Assembly: GCA_949372875.1 (NCBI GenBank)
Contig: CASIAW010000004.1
Span: 62,001 to 126,000, forward strand
Length of the DNA stretch: 64,000 nt
Source: Candidatus Poseidoniaceae archaeon
GTDB lineage: Archaea; Thermoplasmatota; Poseidoniia; Poseidoniales; Poseidoniaceae
Direction: 5' to 3'
Below, in pieces: positions 16,894-25,580 of this stretch (position 1 is the stretch's first letter; each line of letters opens with the position of its first letter). The notes below the pieces were generated by a model that was not told the origin of the DNA, made no database searches, and saw only the letters and a list, made by a program, of their open reading frames with translations. Made by a program: the position numbers and the translations under genes.

Positions 16894-18590
16894 TAAGCCA
16901 CCCTCCATTGAGCACGAATTTCAGTTGCACGTAATCCCGCATCTTCTGGGACCATTGATGCTGCATCTGCGAGCAACATAGCTCCTTGGTCATCGACAAT
17001 TGTACGACCGGAAACATTGATTTTACGTCCAAGCATCTTACTGCGCAAAGATTGGACAAAAGCCACTTGCCCGGATTCGTTTACCGCTTCTTGAAGTTGG
17101 GATTCATCCATGCCGAGAAGTGCTAGAGTCGCTTCTTTGTTGGTGAGAACTGAAACGCTAGCACGGCCATCATCAAGGGCAAGACGTAGACGCACATCGC
17201 TGGTTCCATCGTTCGGCCCGTGCTCTGCACACGCCCCATCTCGGAGAACTCTGCGGCATTCAGTACAACGCTGAATAAATCCTGAATCCTCTCGGACGCT
17301 AACAACGACTGCTGTGGTTGAGACACCAACTCGGCTTGAACCGGATGAGAGTTCATGCAATGGAGCCTCGACAGTATGATTCTTCAAATCCAATTCACTA
17401 TCCCATGGCGGGGATTCAAGGATTTCGACTTGGTCAACATTGTCCACAGTGATGTCGGGAATACCTTGCCAAGCACGGACACGGACTCCTTTGAGACGAA
17501 CCGTGACCGGTAATTGATCTTCAGTAATTGGGAGTTCACTCCATGCACTCATACGACATCGACCAGTTGGGTCCGCAATTTGCCCAGACCAAAGGAAGCG
17601 TTCTTCGCCATCACGTGTGAAAGAGCGCTTTGCCCATTCTGTAATCTGAACGACAGCATCGACATCACGGGCACCGTCTCTTAATTCTGAGAGTGTCAAA
17701 ACAGTCTGTTCGGAGAGTGCCTCAGTATCGGCGAAGTTCTTGTCGTGATAGATTTCGATTTTCGAAGTTCGACCAAAGTTGAGTTCTGGTGTGTCTCGGA
17801 AGGTTCGAACTTGCGCACCTTCGATTTTCAAAAGTGTACCAACTTCGTAGCTAAACGGTTCCCAAGACAGGAAACCAATAGTTCCTGTTTCATCCGCCAT
17901 ACGGCCTCGGACGATATCAAGCGAGCCTGAACCATCCTTGCGATGGATTTGATCTTCTCGTGCGGCGAGGATTCGTCCTACAATGCAAACATAACCTTCC
18001 GCAGGTAGAGTGGAAATGTCTTGAGGTTCACCAGGGGCGACAACTGGTCGAGTTCCCTCACGGACCACGGCAATACGTGTTGATTGGTTGATGTTCAACG
18101 ACATCTTACCTTGATACTCATTGACTGAAGCACCTTCGATTCGGACAACTGAGCCCGGAGTAATATTGGAGTTTGGCCCCCAATCTTTGTATTCCCAACG
18201 GTTCTTCTCTCCGTTTTCTTCCCATGGGTTGTCTTCAAGCAAACCGAATGCGATTTGCTTTTGTTCACCACGAATGGTTTGATCACGAATGTTGTGAGAA
18301 ATAATTTCTACTTCGATTTCGATATCACGGTCATCACCTTTGAGTTCGTTAAGACGACTCACTTTACGGGTGGGTTTCGGTGTTGAGGATGAAGAGGAAC
18401 CAGAGTTGCTCGATGAAGGGGCAGGGGCTCCTTCGCCTTTGAAGCGTCGAAGAATCGAACGCATAGCATCTTGAGGTGGAATGAAGAATTCTTTTTCGTA
18501 TTTTTCAAATGCCGCTGCGACCTCATCGGGGTCTGCCTCAGGACATTCTGCAAGTATCGATTTGACATGTGTTTCGTATTTTTCAGACAT
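16893..18590 (-). CDS. Replication protein A (single-stranded DNA-binding, multi-OB, zinc finger)
   Basis: This is the archaeal RPA. After a short helical N-terminus (MSEKYETHVKSILAECP) and a serine-rich linker come several OB folds; repeats of the type G..V.IEGA....G and MADETGTIGFLSW / IADPTGRCRMSAW mark at least three. A C-terminal zinc finger CTECRRVLRDGACAEH (C-x2-C-x8-C-x2-H) precedes a last OB-like strand set. The ORF track starts at 18773, but ATG 18590 has GGAGGT 7 bases upstream and begins the recognisable protein, giving 565 residues. It is coupled to Rpap downstream. Confidence 0.92.
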   Translation of the reverse strand: MSEKYETHVKSILAECPEADPDEVAAAFEKYEKEFFIPPQDAMRSILRRFKGEGAPAPSSSNSGSSSSSTPKPTRKVSRLNELKGDDRDIEIEVEIISHNIRDQTIRGEQKQIAFGLLEDNPWEENGEKNRWEYKDWGPNSNITPGSVVRIEGASVNEYQGKMSLNINQSTRIAVVREGTRPVVAPGEPQDISTLPAEGYVCIVGRILAAREDQIHRKDGSGSLDIVRGRMADETGTIGFLSWEPFSYEVGTLLKIEGAQVRTFRDTPELNFGRTSKIEIYHDKNFADTEALSEQTVLTLSELRDGARDVDAVVQITEWAKRSFTRDGEERFLWSGQIADPTGRCRMSAWSELPITEDQLPVTVRLKGVRVRAWQGIPDITVDNVDQVEILESPPWDSELDLKNHTVEAPLHELSSGSSRVGVSTTAVVVSVREDSGFIQRCTECRRVLRDGACAEHGPNDGTSDVRLRLALDDGRASVSVLTNKEATLALLGMDESQLQEAVNESGQVAFVQSLRSKMLGRKINVSGRTIVDDQGAMLLADAASMVPEDAGLRATEIRAQWRVA

Positions 18591-18597
18591 TGCAATG

Positions 18598-18603
18598 ACC
18601 TCC
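18598..18603 (-). promoter_or_regulatory. Shine-Dalgarno site deciding the RPA start
   Basis: GGAGGT on the minus strand ends 7 bases before ATG 18590. It supports this start over the 61-residue longer reading frame in the ORF track. Confidence 0.7.
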
Positions 18604-18780
18604 GCCAGGCGTGTTCGTTCGGGGCCTGTACGGAGAACAGGCTGCGGGCTTTCGTGCGATTTGGTTGAGACTGTACACTCCCTTGACCTCCATGGGTAGC
18701 CATAGGAGAGACGACGGGTCATAAAGAATGCCGTGAAGATTTTTGCTTTACCTCGATTACCGAATCGAGCCACTGAAGAC

Positions 18781-20190
18781 TTAGGCTGGGTTGATTCGGA
18801 GACCCTGCATCAAAAGGACGTCGGGAAGATGCATGTTGCCGGATGAGTATGAGCCTTGAACTCGGACATCGTTTCCAAGATGAACATCTTTTGAGAGTGC
18901 CTTTGCCAAGTTACCCGACAAACCTGCTTGTTTGACTGACCCAATTACTTCTCCACCCTCAACTCGTAAGAGCGTGCTTGAGGTAACCGAGAAGTCGCCA
19001 CTGGTTGGGTTTGCAGTGTGGGCACCCATTACGCTGTGGACAATGTAACCGTCTTCCATTCGTTCGAGAAGTGCCTGCTGCGAGGAACTCTTCTGAGTTG
19101 AAATCATTTGAAGGTCTGAACATCCAGTACTCGGTGGACTTTGATGGCCACCACGGACTGCACAACCATTGGTTTCTGCATGTTCAATACGTCCTTCAGC
19201 GACTTGCTGAGCCGCATCTCTGGTCGACCAGAGAGAACCGACCAGGCGACCTTTGTCGACCAGAGTTTGACGGCGTGTTGGAACACCTTCTCCGTCACGA
19301 GATGAAGCGGATTTACCACCTTCTAACCTTCCGTCATCGATAAGCGAAAGGTCGTTTGCAAGAACCAATTCTCCTTGTTTACCAGACCAAAATGATTCAT
19401 CTCGAACCAGTCGATCGCCACGAACTGCGGAGGGAACGACCATTGAGAACAGTGGTGAAAAGCCTTCACTGGTCATCAACACAGGTGTATCATGAGCCTC
19501 TGTATTGACTTGGATTGGTCCACGGGTTTTCTGAGCCCAATCGACGGCAACTGCCACGCAATCAGGAACATGCTTGAGGCGTTGACGACTCGAATCACCT
19601 TCATATGAACTGGTTAACTCACCATCAGCCTCAATGGAAACTTGAACACCAATACCGTGAGAAGTTGTAACGCCGCTTGATTCAATTCCTTCACTGGAAA
19701 GAATTGCACCTGCGCTGGCACCGACACCCAATCCACCACCGGTTACGATGGCTCGCTCATCGAGTGAAGCAACTTCGCTCAAAATAGCGTCTGCTTGTTC
19801 CAAAAGGTCTTCGGGGCCGATACTGAGGATGTTTTTGTCAAACAAACCAGCGACTTTTTCAGCAGTTTGTTCACTTGGGAGAGTAAAACCGGCAACAGAA
19901 GGCGACATCTTTGCAATGTCACGTGCTTGCTGGATTGCATAGTCTGCAGAACCGAGATCGACAAGGTATGCATAGCCAAAACGACCATCTTCGACAACTC
20001 GAATGCCATAGCCGCCTTCGCCGCCCCCAGCAGCCAAGGAAATCTTTCCGGCTTCGATATCGATGCTGTGTCCATAGGATTGTGAAGCAACGATTTCCCA
20101 TTGCTGGATTCCTTGAGCCTGACAGATTTTTCCAATTTCTCGACAACCGTCAGCAATGCGGTCTACTGCATCTTCTGGAAGCAAGTTCAT
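18781..20190 (-). CDS. pmbA: TldE/PmbA family metalloprotease partner subunit
   Basis: TldD and TldE/PmbA form a heterodimeric metalloprotease that processes peptides. This 469-residue member shows the family layout (SIDIEAGKISLAAGGGEGGYGIRV near the N-terminus, TRGPIQVNTEAHDTPVLMTSEG in the middle, NPTSGDFSV near the end) and has no HExxxH zinc motif, as expected for the non-catalytic partner. Its ATG overlaps the tldD stop (ATGA), so the two are translationally coupled. The substrate is unknown. The RPA gene lies downstream on the same strand after an extended gap. Confidence 0.93.
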   Translation of the reverse strand: MNLLPEDAVDRIADGCREIGKICQAQGIQQWEIVASQSYGHSIDIEAGKISLAAGGGEGGYGIRVVEDGRFGYAYLVDLGSADYAIQQARDIAKMSPSVAGFTLPSEQTAEKVAGLFDKNILSIGPEDLLEQADAILSEVASLDERAIVTGGGLGVGASAGAILSSEGIESSGVTTSHGIGVQVSIEADGELTSSYEGDSSRQRLKHVPDCVAVAVDWAQKTRGPIQVNTEAHDTPVLMTSEGFSPLFSMVVPSAVRGDRLVRDESFWSGKQGELVLANDLSLIDDGRLEGGKSASSRDGEGVPTRRQTLVDKGRLVGSLWSTRDAAQQVAEGRIEHAETNGCAVRGGHQSPPSTGCSDLQMISTQKSSSQQALLERMEDGYIVHSVMGAHTANPTSGDFSVTSSTLLRVEGGEVIGSVKQAGLSGNLAKALSKDVHLGNDVRVQGSYSSGNMHLPDVLLMQGLRINPA

Positions 20191-21629
20191 CCCACCAATG
20201 CTTGAGAAATTCGCATAATTGGGCCACCGTCTCCAACTGGAACAGTTTGTCCTTTGCCACAGAAACCAGGTGCTGCAAGACGTGCATCACGAGTTAAACC
20301 ATCAACGTCTTTCAAGATTTGAAGAGTAAGACCACTGACGCTAACATCCTTCAGCGGTCGGGTGAGTTCTCCGTTTTCAATCAACCAAGCTTCTTGTGCT
20401 GCGAATTGGAATGAACCCCGGCCTGTATCCACTTGACCGCCTCGAGAACCGCAGGCATAAACGCCATACTGAATGTCTTCCATCAATTCATCAATATCAT
20501 TGTGAGTTCCACCTTGAATCAGCGTATTTGACATACGAACTAAGGGGTGGTGTAAGCCGTCTTGTGCTCGTGCACCGGCGTTAGGATCAAGACCGAAATG
20601 ATGCGCAGTCTCGCGATGGTTGAGATATTCGGTGAGTACTCCGTTCTTGATGAGTGTCTTTTCACGAGTGTCAAGTCCTTCATCATCGATTGGATGGGCT
20701 CCGTATCCGCCTCGGAGTGTTGGGTCATCAACGACGGTAACAATATCGTTTCCAATCGTCTGACCAAGTTTGCCATCAAGGCATGAATCACCCGCAGCAA
20801 CCAAGTCAGCTTCACAAGGATGGCCGAGTGCTTCATGGATGTAAACGCCAGTCAAGTCACGGTCGGCGATAAGTGGTAATTTACCCGAGGGTGCACGTTC
20901 TGCTTTGAGTAATCGCAAGGTTGCAATACGGGCAGATTCACCAAGATGACCGAGGTCGCATTCTTCAATGACTTCGAGTCCTCCTTCGCCCCCATGACGC
21001 GTTCTATAGGAAACAACTTCGCTTCCATCACGTCCGGTAACACTCGCATTGATGAGTGACCTTTGGAAAGACCATGTTCGATTCATGCCTTCACTGGTCA
21101 TCAATTCTGTATGGAGATGCTCATCGCTCCAGCCACACGTAACTGAGATAATCCGGTCATCATCGGCCGCACTGTCATGGAGCGTTTTCATATGATCAAT
21201 TTTCGTTTGTAAATCTGTATTGCGGACATCCAACTTTGATTTCCAGTGAATCTCATCTTCATAAATAGGGACTTCTGCAAGTTGAACCGGACGATCTTTC
21301 GAACTTCGGCGAGAAGCAACTGCTTTTGCCAAACGGACAGTCGATTCGATTTGAGAAGGTAAAGAGACTAAATCCGTTGTTGAATGAACTCCCCACGCAC
21401 CATCTGCAAGAACTCGTAAGGTGACGCCCACTTCTTGGCCAGGAATTGCGCGCTCAAGTTTCGCATCTCGTAGAGCGACACTCGAGTCTGTAATTGCCAT
21501 CAAACGAACTTCTGCATACGCTGCACCAAGGTCTTGGGCATGGTCGAGAGCCGCTTGAATTTTTGATTGATTCAAGTAGCGACCTGTACTCGGTCTGTGC
21601 TCATCGGTTGGACTTGCGCTCATCACCAT
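20187..21629 (-). CDS. tldD: TldD family metalloprotease catalytic subunit
   Basis: The zinc motif HEALGH (residues 265-270) followed by PCEADLV is the TldD signature; the second part GFCGKGQTVPVGDGGP and the repeated GVYACGSRGGQVDTG-type strand near residue 400 are also typical. At 480 residues the length is normal. It is followed by pmbA with a 4-base overlap, forming the usual heterodimer pair. The start is ATG 21629 or ATG 21623, which differ by two residues. In bacteria this protease matures small peptides; the archaeal substrate is not known. Confidence 0.95.
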   Translation of the reverse strand: MVMSASPTDEHRPSTGRYLNQSKIQAALDHAQDLGAAYAEVRLMAITDSSVALRDAKLERAIPGQEVGVTLRVLADGAWGVHSTTDLVSLPSQIESTVRLAKAVASRRSSKDRPVQLAEVPIYEDEIHWKSKLDVRNTDLQTKIDHMKTLHDSAADDDRIISVTCGWSDEHLHTELMTSEGMNRTWSFQRSLINASVTGRDGSEVVSYRTRHGGEGGLEVIEECDLGHLGESARIATLRLLKAERAPSGKLPLIADRDLTGVYIHEALGHPCEADLVAAGDSCLDGKLGQTIGNDIVTVVDDPTLRGGYGAHPIDDEGLDTREKTLIKNGVLTEYLNHRETAHHFGLDPNAGARAQDGLHHPLVRMSNTLIQGGTHNDIDELMEDIQYGVYACGSRGGQVDTGRGSFQFAAQEAWLIENGELTRPLKDVSVSGLTLQILKDVDGLTRDARLAAPGFCGKGQTVPVGDGGPIMRISQALVG

Positions 21630-21680
21630 GGAACAACCCTGGTCGCAAGGGTGTTTGAACTCTACTCTGTTTTGTTTTGT

Positions 21681-22235
21681 TCACGAAGTAAATTCAGAGG
21701 AGAGAATATGACCGATGAGAGCAGATTCAGTAAGGGTTTCTTGCTCAAACTCAAATTTCATTCCCAAACGAAGAGCACCTTGCTTGGAAAGAGCATAGTC
21801 GGTTGGATGGACCTCGAGTTCAAGTTCTGCAAGAATTTCTTTTGCTTGAAGTTCGATAGCATCCGAATCATATTCAACAATCTGGCAATCAATTTCCTCT
21901 TCATCCGCACTTGCTTCAGGCAAAAAGAGAACATAGCCGGAATTGTCTTTATTTCGAACACCTGCGCGTTTAAAAGCTTCAGAAACGTGATGCGTTCCTG
22001 AAAGATACCGTAAGAACTCCGCATCGATGGAACGTGCCAATGAAGTCTTACGAATCCAGCGGCGTGAAGCACTCATCCAAGCAGTCCATAACTGCAGATT
22101 CGATTGAACACATCCATCTCCAACCATCACCCATTGTGGGCTAGGGCGTTGTTCGAGGAAGGCTTGGAGGAGTTTCTTGGCATCGACCGAACTCTCGCTT
22201 TGCCAAGCAAAGCATGGGAACGGAGGTTGTGCCAT
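21681..22235 (-). CDS. cgi121: KEOPS complex subunit Cgi121
   Basis: Cgi121 binds tRNA for the KEOPS complex, which makes the t6A base at position 37. The segment SIDAEFLRYLSGTHHVSEAFKRAGV matches the conserved core (x-E-x-L-x-Y-L-S-G-x2-x-I-x-x-A), and the domain is about the right size. I use ATG 22235 (MAQPPFPCF, 184 aa); the ORF track start at 22361 lies inside hel308. It sits 25 bases after hel308 on the same strand, a neighbourhood I recall from other euryarchaea but could not check. Other KEOPS genes are not in this window. Confidence 0.82.
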   Translation of the reverse strand: MAQPPFPCFAWQSESSVDAKKLLQAFLEQRPSPQWVMVGDGCVQSNLQLWTAWMSASRRWIRKTSLARSIDAEFLRYLSGTHHVSEAFKRAGVRNKDNSGYVLFLPEASADEEEIDCQIVEYDSDAIELQAKEILAELELEVHPTDYALSKQGALRLGMKFEFEQETLTESALIGHILSSEFTS

Positions 22236-22260
22236 GGTGAATCCAGTGGGAGATTCTCTT

Positions 22261-24870
22261 TCAATTATCCGATTGAGATTCATCAGAAAGAGGAACATCA
22301 TCATCTCGTTGTTTGACGGCTTTGACTTGAGGCGTTTGTGAACGGGAGAGAACTTTTTCAACTTCTTTGTGAATTTTATCGAGGAGCATTGGTCCCCATC
22401 CTCGCTTTGCTAGAAGTTGATTGCGAGTTGGCCGGTCCATTGCCATGACATCTTTGGGTGTTCGAATACCCATGCCAGCCAACTCTCTTGCTCGAGAGCG
22501 ACCTACGTGTTTGATGTTGACAAGTTGAAGCAAATCAGGTTTACATCCGTGGCGGATTCGTTGTCGAAGCATATCGAGCATGGTTGCGATTTCTCCAATG
22601 ACTGGAAGGTGTTCTTCAGCAAAAACGTCATCAGTCATGAGAACTTGTTGCCCTGCGGCAAGAAGCCAACCCATGAGATCGACTCGGTGATTTACATCAC
22701 CTGGACTGACATCAAGATCGCTTTCTATCGTTCGAAGCGTTTCCTCCTCCATCCACATCTCAAGCATCCATGCCGACTTGACTTTGCCGAGCAATCGTTC
22801 TTCCAGTGTATCATCGGAGAGTAATTCGTCTTCAACAGAGTTGGTTTTCAACCAAAGTGAGGAACTTCGCTCCATCTCTGAATTCTTCGCCCATAGAGGC
22901 AAAAAGTCTGGGGTAGAGGATGCCAAATGCATGAAGCCAAAATCGGTAACAAGACCGTTTTGACGAACTTTCCTCCGAACTGCACGGCGTAAACCCGTTC
23001 GTAAAACAGAAGCGGAGAGTGGGTCAAGGTAGAGTTGAGTGATGCGTTCACCCATTGGTGTAGCCTCGTATTCCATCGAAGAATGGTCATGTGCAGATGG
23101 GGCAGACCAACCACCGACATGGGCCAGATCAGAGGCAGATGTGAAACCTAAAGACGCCTGGGTAAAAGCTGTAGAAGATTGGGGAGGAGGTGAAGGTTCT
23201 GTTCGACCTGGGCGCAATTCAACACCACCTGTTGATTGAGCAATCGAAGCCCAGATTGGCATTTCATCATCCCAATCTTCTTGATCACCTTTGCCAACTT
23301 GAGCGTCAGCTCGACGTTGAGCATAGGACTCATCATTACCTTTCTTACGTAAAAAGCGCTCCTCTACAAGCCATTGAAGCATTTCATCAAGACGTTCATT
23401 CAATTGGCTTTTCGAAATCGTTGCGCCAAGGAAAGTTGCTGAGAAGAAATCACCAATTTCACCACGATGACGAAAACCTCCTGTCGCAATAGAAGCCAAA
23501 AGGTGAGAACGTAACGCTGGTTCACTTGCCAGTTTCGAAGAGATTGATTCGACAGGTCCGAAGAAATAGCGTTCACTCACATCGTCAGCAATACCCCATC
23601 CATCGGTTCCCTTACACAAGACCCATGCTTCTCCAAAACTGTCGTATTTAGGACGCCCTGCTCGGCCCAGCATCTGTCGAACTTCCATGACTGGAAGAGG
23701 GCGACTCATACCATCATCCCATCGTTTGAGATCACGAACCAAGACCCTACGGGCAGGGAGATTGACTCCAGCTGCGAGAGTTGGAGTTGCAGTTAAACCG
23801 ATGAGCAAACCATCTTTGAAAGCCCCTTCAATGGCTTTTCTTTGGCCATACGTAAGACCTGCATGATGAAAGGCAACTCCGCCTCGAATCGATTCAGCAA
23901 GGCGTTCTGCCATGGCTGTCTGACTGCGCCCATCAAGGGTTGAAGCAAATGCTTCGAGGCGCTTTAATCGATCTGGGTCTTCCTTTTTTAATCGCTTTTC
24001 GATTCTTTTCGATAACTTAAGCGCTTCAGATTGAGCGCTTCGACGTGTGCCGACGAAAATCAAGACCTGCCCATCTTGATCAATGGCATCACTGACAACA
24101 ACCCAACTCGGATGAGACTTCGGCCCGTCAAGGTCACGGGGAGGCTGAAGAACATCAGCCTCAGTCGACAGTTTCGAAGATTGAACAAGGCGTGGCTCGA
24201 GATGGAGGTCGTGAAAAGTGCTGTATTCTAATGCGACTGGCCGCCAAGACGAGAGAATGAGGTTTGCATCTAACCATGTAGCCAGTTCTTCACAATTCCC
24301 AACGGTTGCAGAAAGAGCAATAATCTGGGCCTTTGGACGCAAATATCTCAAACGAGTAAGATTAATTTCAAGTGTTGGGCCTCGGGTTGAATCGTTCATA
24401 AGATGAAATTCATCTGCTACGACAATCGAGACGTTCGACATTAATTCCGAACGGTTTCGCATCAAAGAATCGAGTTTTTCAGAGGTGCAAACCAGAATGT
24501 CACATTCATCGATTTTTTTGGCTTCCCCAGAGGCATCTCCTATTCCAAGTCCAACAGTTAATCCGACCGAGCCACCGAGTGCAACCAAGTCTTCATGCTT
24601 CTCACTTGCCAGAGCCTTGAGCGGTACGATGTAAACTGCTTTTGAACCAGGTTCATCGACCAATAAACGGCGTAAAATACCTAGGTAAGCAACAAGTGAC
24701 TTACCGCTTGCAGTTGGAATGGCGAGTAATGTGTTCGAACCAGAAAGCACACTTGGCATTGCTTCAGATTGAGGAGGGTGGAGGTGTTTAATCCCCCATG
24801 TATTGGTGAGAAATTGAAGGACCTTTGGGGGCAAATCTAAGCCCGATACTGCCCGCTCGCTCTCCTCCAT
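22261..24870 (-). CDS. hel308: Hel308 family ATP-dependent DNA helicase
   Basis: This Ski2-like 3'-5' helicase acts on stalled replication forks. Motifs in order are IPTASGKS (I), ADEFHLM (II), ALSATVGN (III), VAFHHAGLT (IV/V region), QMLGRAGRPKYD (VI), and a C-terminal helix-hairpin-helix (LLQLVNIKHVGRSRARELAGMGI). At 869 residues it is longer than the usual ~700-750; an extra stretch of roughly 90 residues rich in Ser, Pro, Gly and Asp lies after VEERFLRKKG, about residues 535-625. ATG 24870 is preferred to the ORF track TTG 24897. It is the first gene of the long minus-strand run and divergent from the TerB-like membrane protein. Confidence 0.93.
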   Translation of the reverse strand: MEESERAVSGLDLPPKVLQFLTNTWGIKHLHPPQSEAMPSVLSGSNTLLAIPTASGKSLVAYLGILRRLLVDEPGSKAVYIVPLKALASEKHEDLVALGGSVGLTVGLGIGDASGEAKKIDECDILVCTSEKLDSLMRNRSELMSNVSIVVADEFHLMNDSTRGPTLEINLTRLRYLRPKAQIIALSATVGNCEELATWLDANLILSSWRPVALEYSTFHDLHLEPRLVQSSKLSTEADVLQPPRDLDGPKSHPSWVVVSDAIDQDGQVLIFVGTRRSAQSEALKLSKRIEKRLKKEDPDRLKRLEAFASTLDGRSQTAMAERLAESIRGGVAFHHAGLTYGQRKAIEGAFKDGLLIGLTATPTLAAGVNLPARRVLVRDLKRWDDGMSRPLPVMEVRQMLGRAGRPKYDSFGEAWVLCKGTDGWGIADDVSERYFFGPVESISSKLASEPALRSHLLASIATGGFRHRGEIGDFFSATFLGATISKSQLNERLDEMLQWLVEERFLRKKGNDESYAQRRADAQVGKGDQEDWDDEMPIWASIAQSTGGVELRPGRTEPSPPPQSSTAFTQASLGFTSASDLAHVGGWSAPSAHDHSSMEYEATPMGERITQLYLDPLSASVLRTGLRRAVRRKVRQNGLVTDFGFMHLASSTPDFLPLWAKNSEMERSSSLWLKTNSVEDELLSDDTLEERLLGKVKSAWMLEMWMEEETLRTIESDLDVSPGDVNHRVDLMGWLLAAGQQVLMTDDVFAEEHLPVIGEIATMLDMLRQRIRHGCKPDLLQLVNIKHVGRSRARELAGMGIRTPKDVMAMDRPTRNQLLAKRGWGPMLLDKIHKEVEKVLSRSQTPQVKAVKQRDDDVPLSDESQSDN

Positions 24871-24961
24871 GTATCGACAGTCGCGCCAACAGTCCAAAAG
24901 GACAACGCTCGGAAAGGTTCAATCCGACACCCATAAGACCTGCCTTCTCATGACCTAACAC

Positions 24962-25576
24962 ATGGCCGATGATGTTGAAACAATGGTAGATGAGCGACTT
25001 TCAATCTTCCAAGACGAACCCGATATGAATGACTGGGTCGAAGTTATGTGCGGAGCAGCAATGGCCGTACTCGGAATTTTTCACCTTGTTCAGCCGTGGG
25101 AATTTGTCAATCCAGACGTCATGCGCTGGTTCGCTGCGGCAGTTATCGCTGCTGGTGCTGTTTGGGCCGGACATGGGCTCAAAGACATGGCAGTAAAGGA
25201 AATGCGCCGTTCTATTGCTATTCTTGAAATGTCACAAATGGATGATGGACCAAATCATGGCCTGATTCGAGATGTGTTACTCAATCCTGATGCATACCGT
25301 TCCTTCCTCTTGGAATCCTATGAATCCGCTTGGGAAGATGGAATCATTACAGAAGAAGAACTCGCTGAATTGAAATCATTCCAAGAAGCATTGGGCATCA
25401 CCGATGAAGAAGCTGCAAAGATGAACGTGGATGCTGCTGTCAAGTCCGCTTCGAAAGATGGAGAAATCTCCGAAGAAGAAGAAGAGAGCATCAAGAAGGC
25501 TGCTGAAAAAGCTGGCGTTGACTCTGATGAAGTGATTCTAAAAGCCAAGAGTAAGGCAAAGAAAGGCAAGAAGTGA
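24962..25576 (+). CDS. Membrane-anchored TerB-like protein
   Basis: Residues ~25-75 contain two membrane helices (EVMCGAAMAVLGIFHLVQPW, then WFAAAVIAAGAVWAGHGL). The cytoplasmic part holds two similar helical units, each with an acidic turn: DGIITEEELAELKSFQEALGI and DGEISEEEEESIKKAAEKAGV. These resemble TerB/TerB-N modules or an EF-hand-like metal-binding loop. The C-terminus is lysine-rich. TerB-type domains are linked to metal sensing at membranes, but the function here is inference. It converges on the large membrane protein downstream, with 4 bases between the ends. Confidence 0.6.
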   Translation: MADDVETMVDERLSIFQDEPDMNDWVEVMCGAAMAVLGIFHLVQPWEFVNPDVMRWFAAAVIAAGAVWAGHGLKDMAVKEMRRSIAILEMSQMDDGPNHGLIRDVLLNPDAYRSFLLESYESAWEDGIITEEELAELKSFQEALGITDEEAAKMNVDAAVKSASKDGEISEEEEESIKKAAEKAGVDSDEVILKAKSKAKKGKK

Positions 25577-25580
25577 GAAC

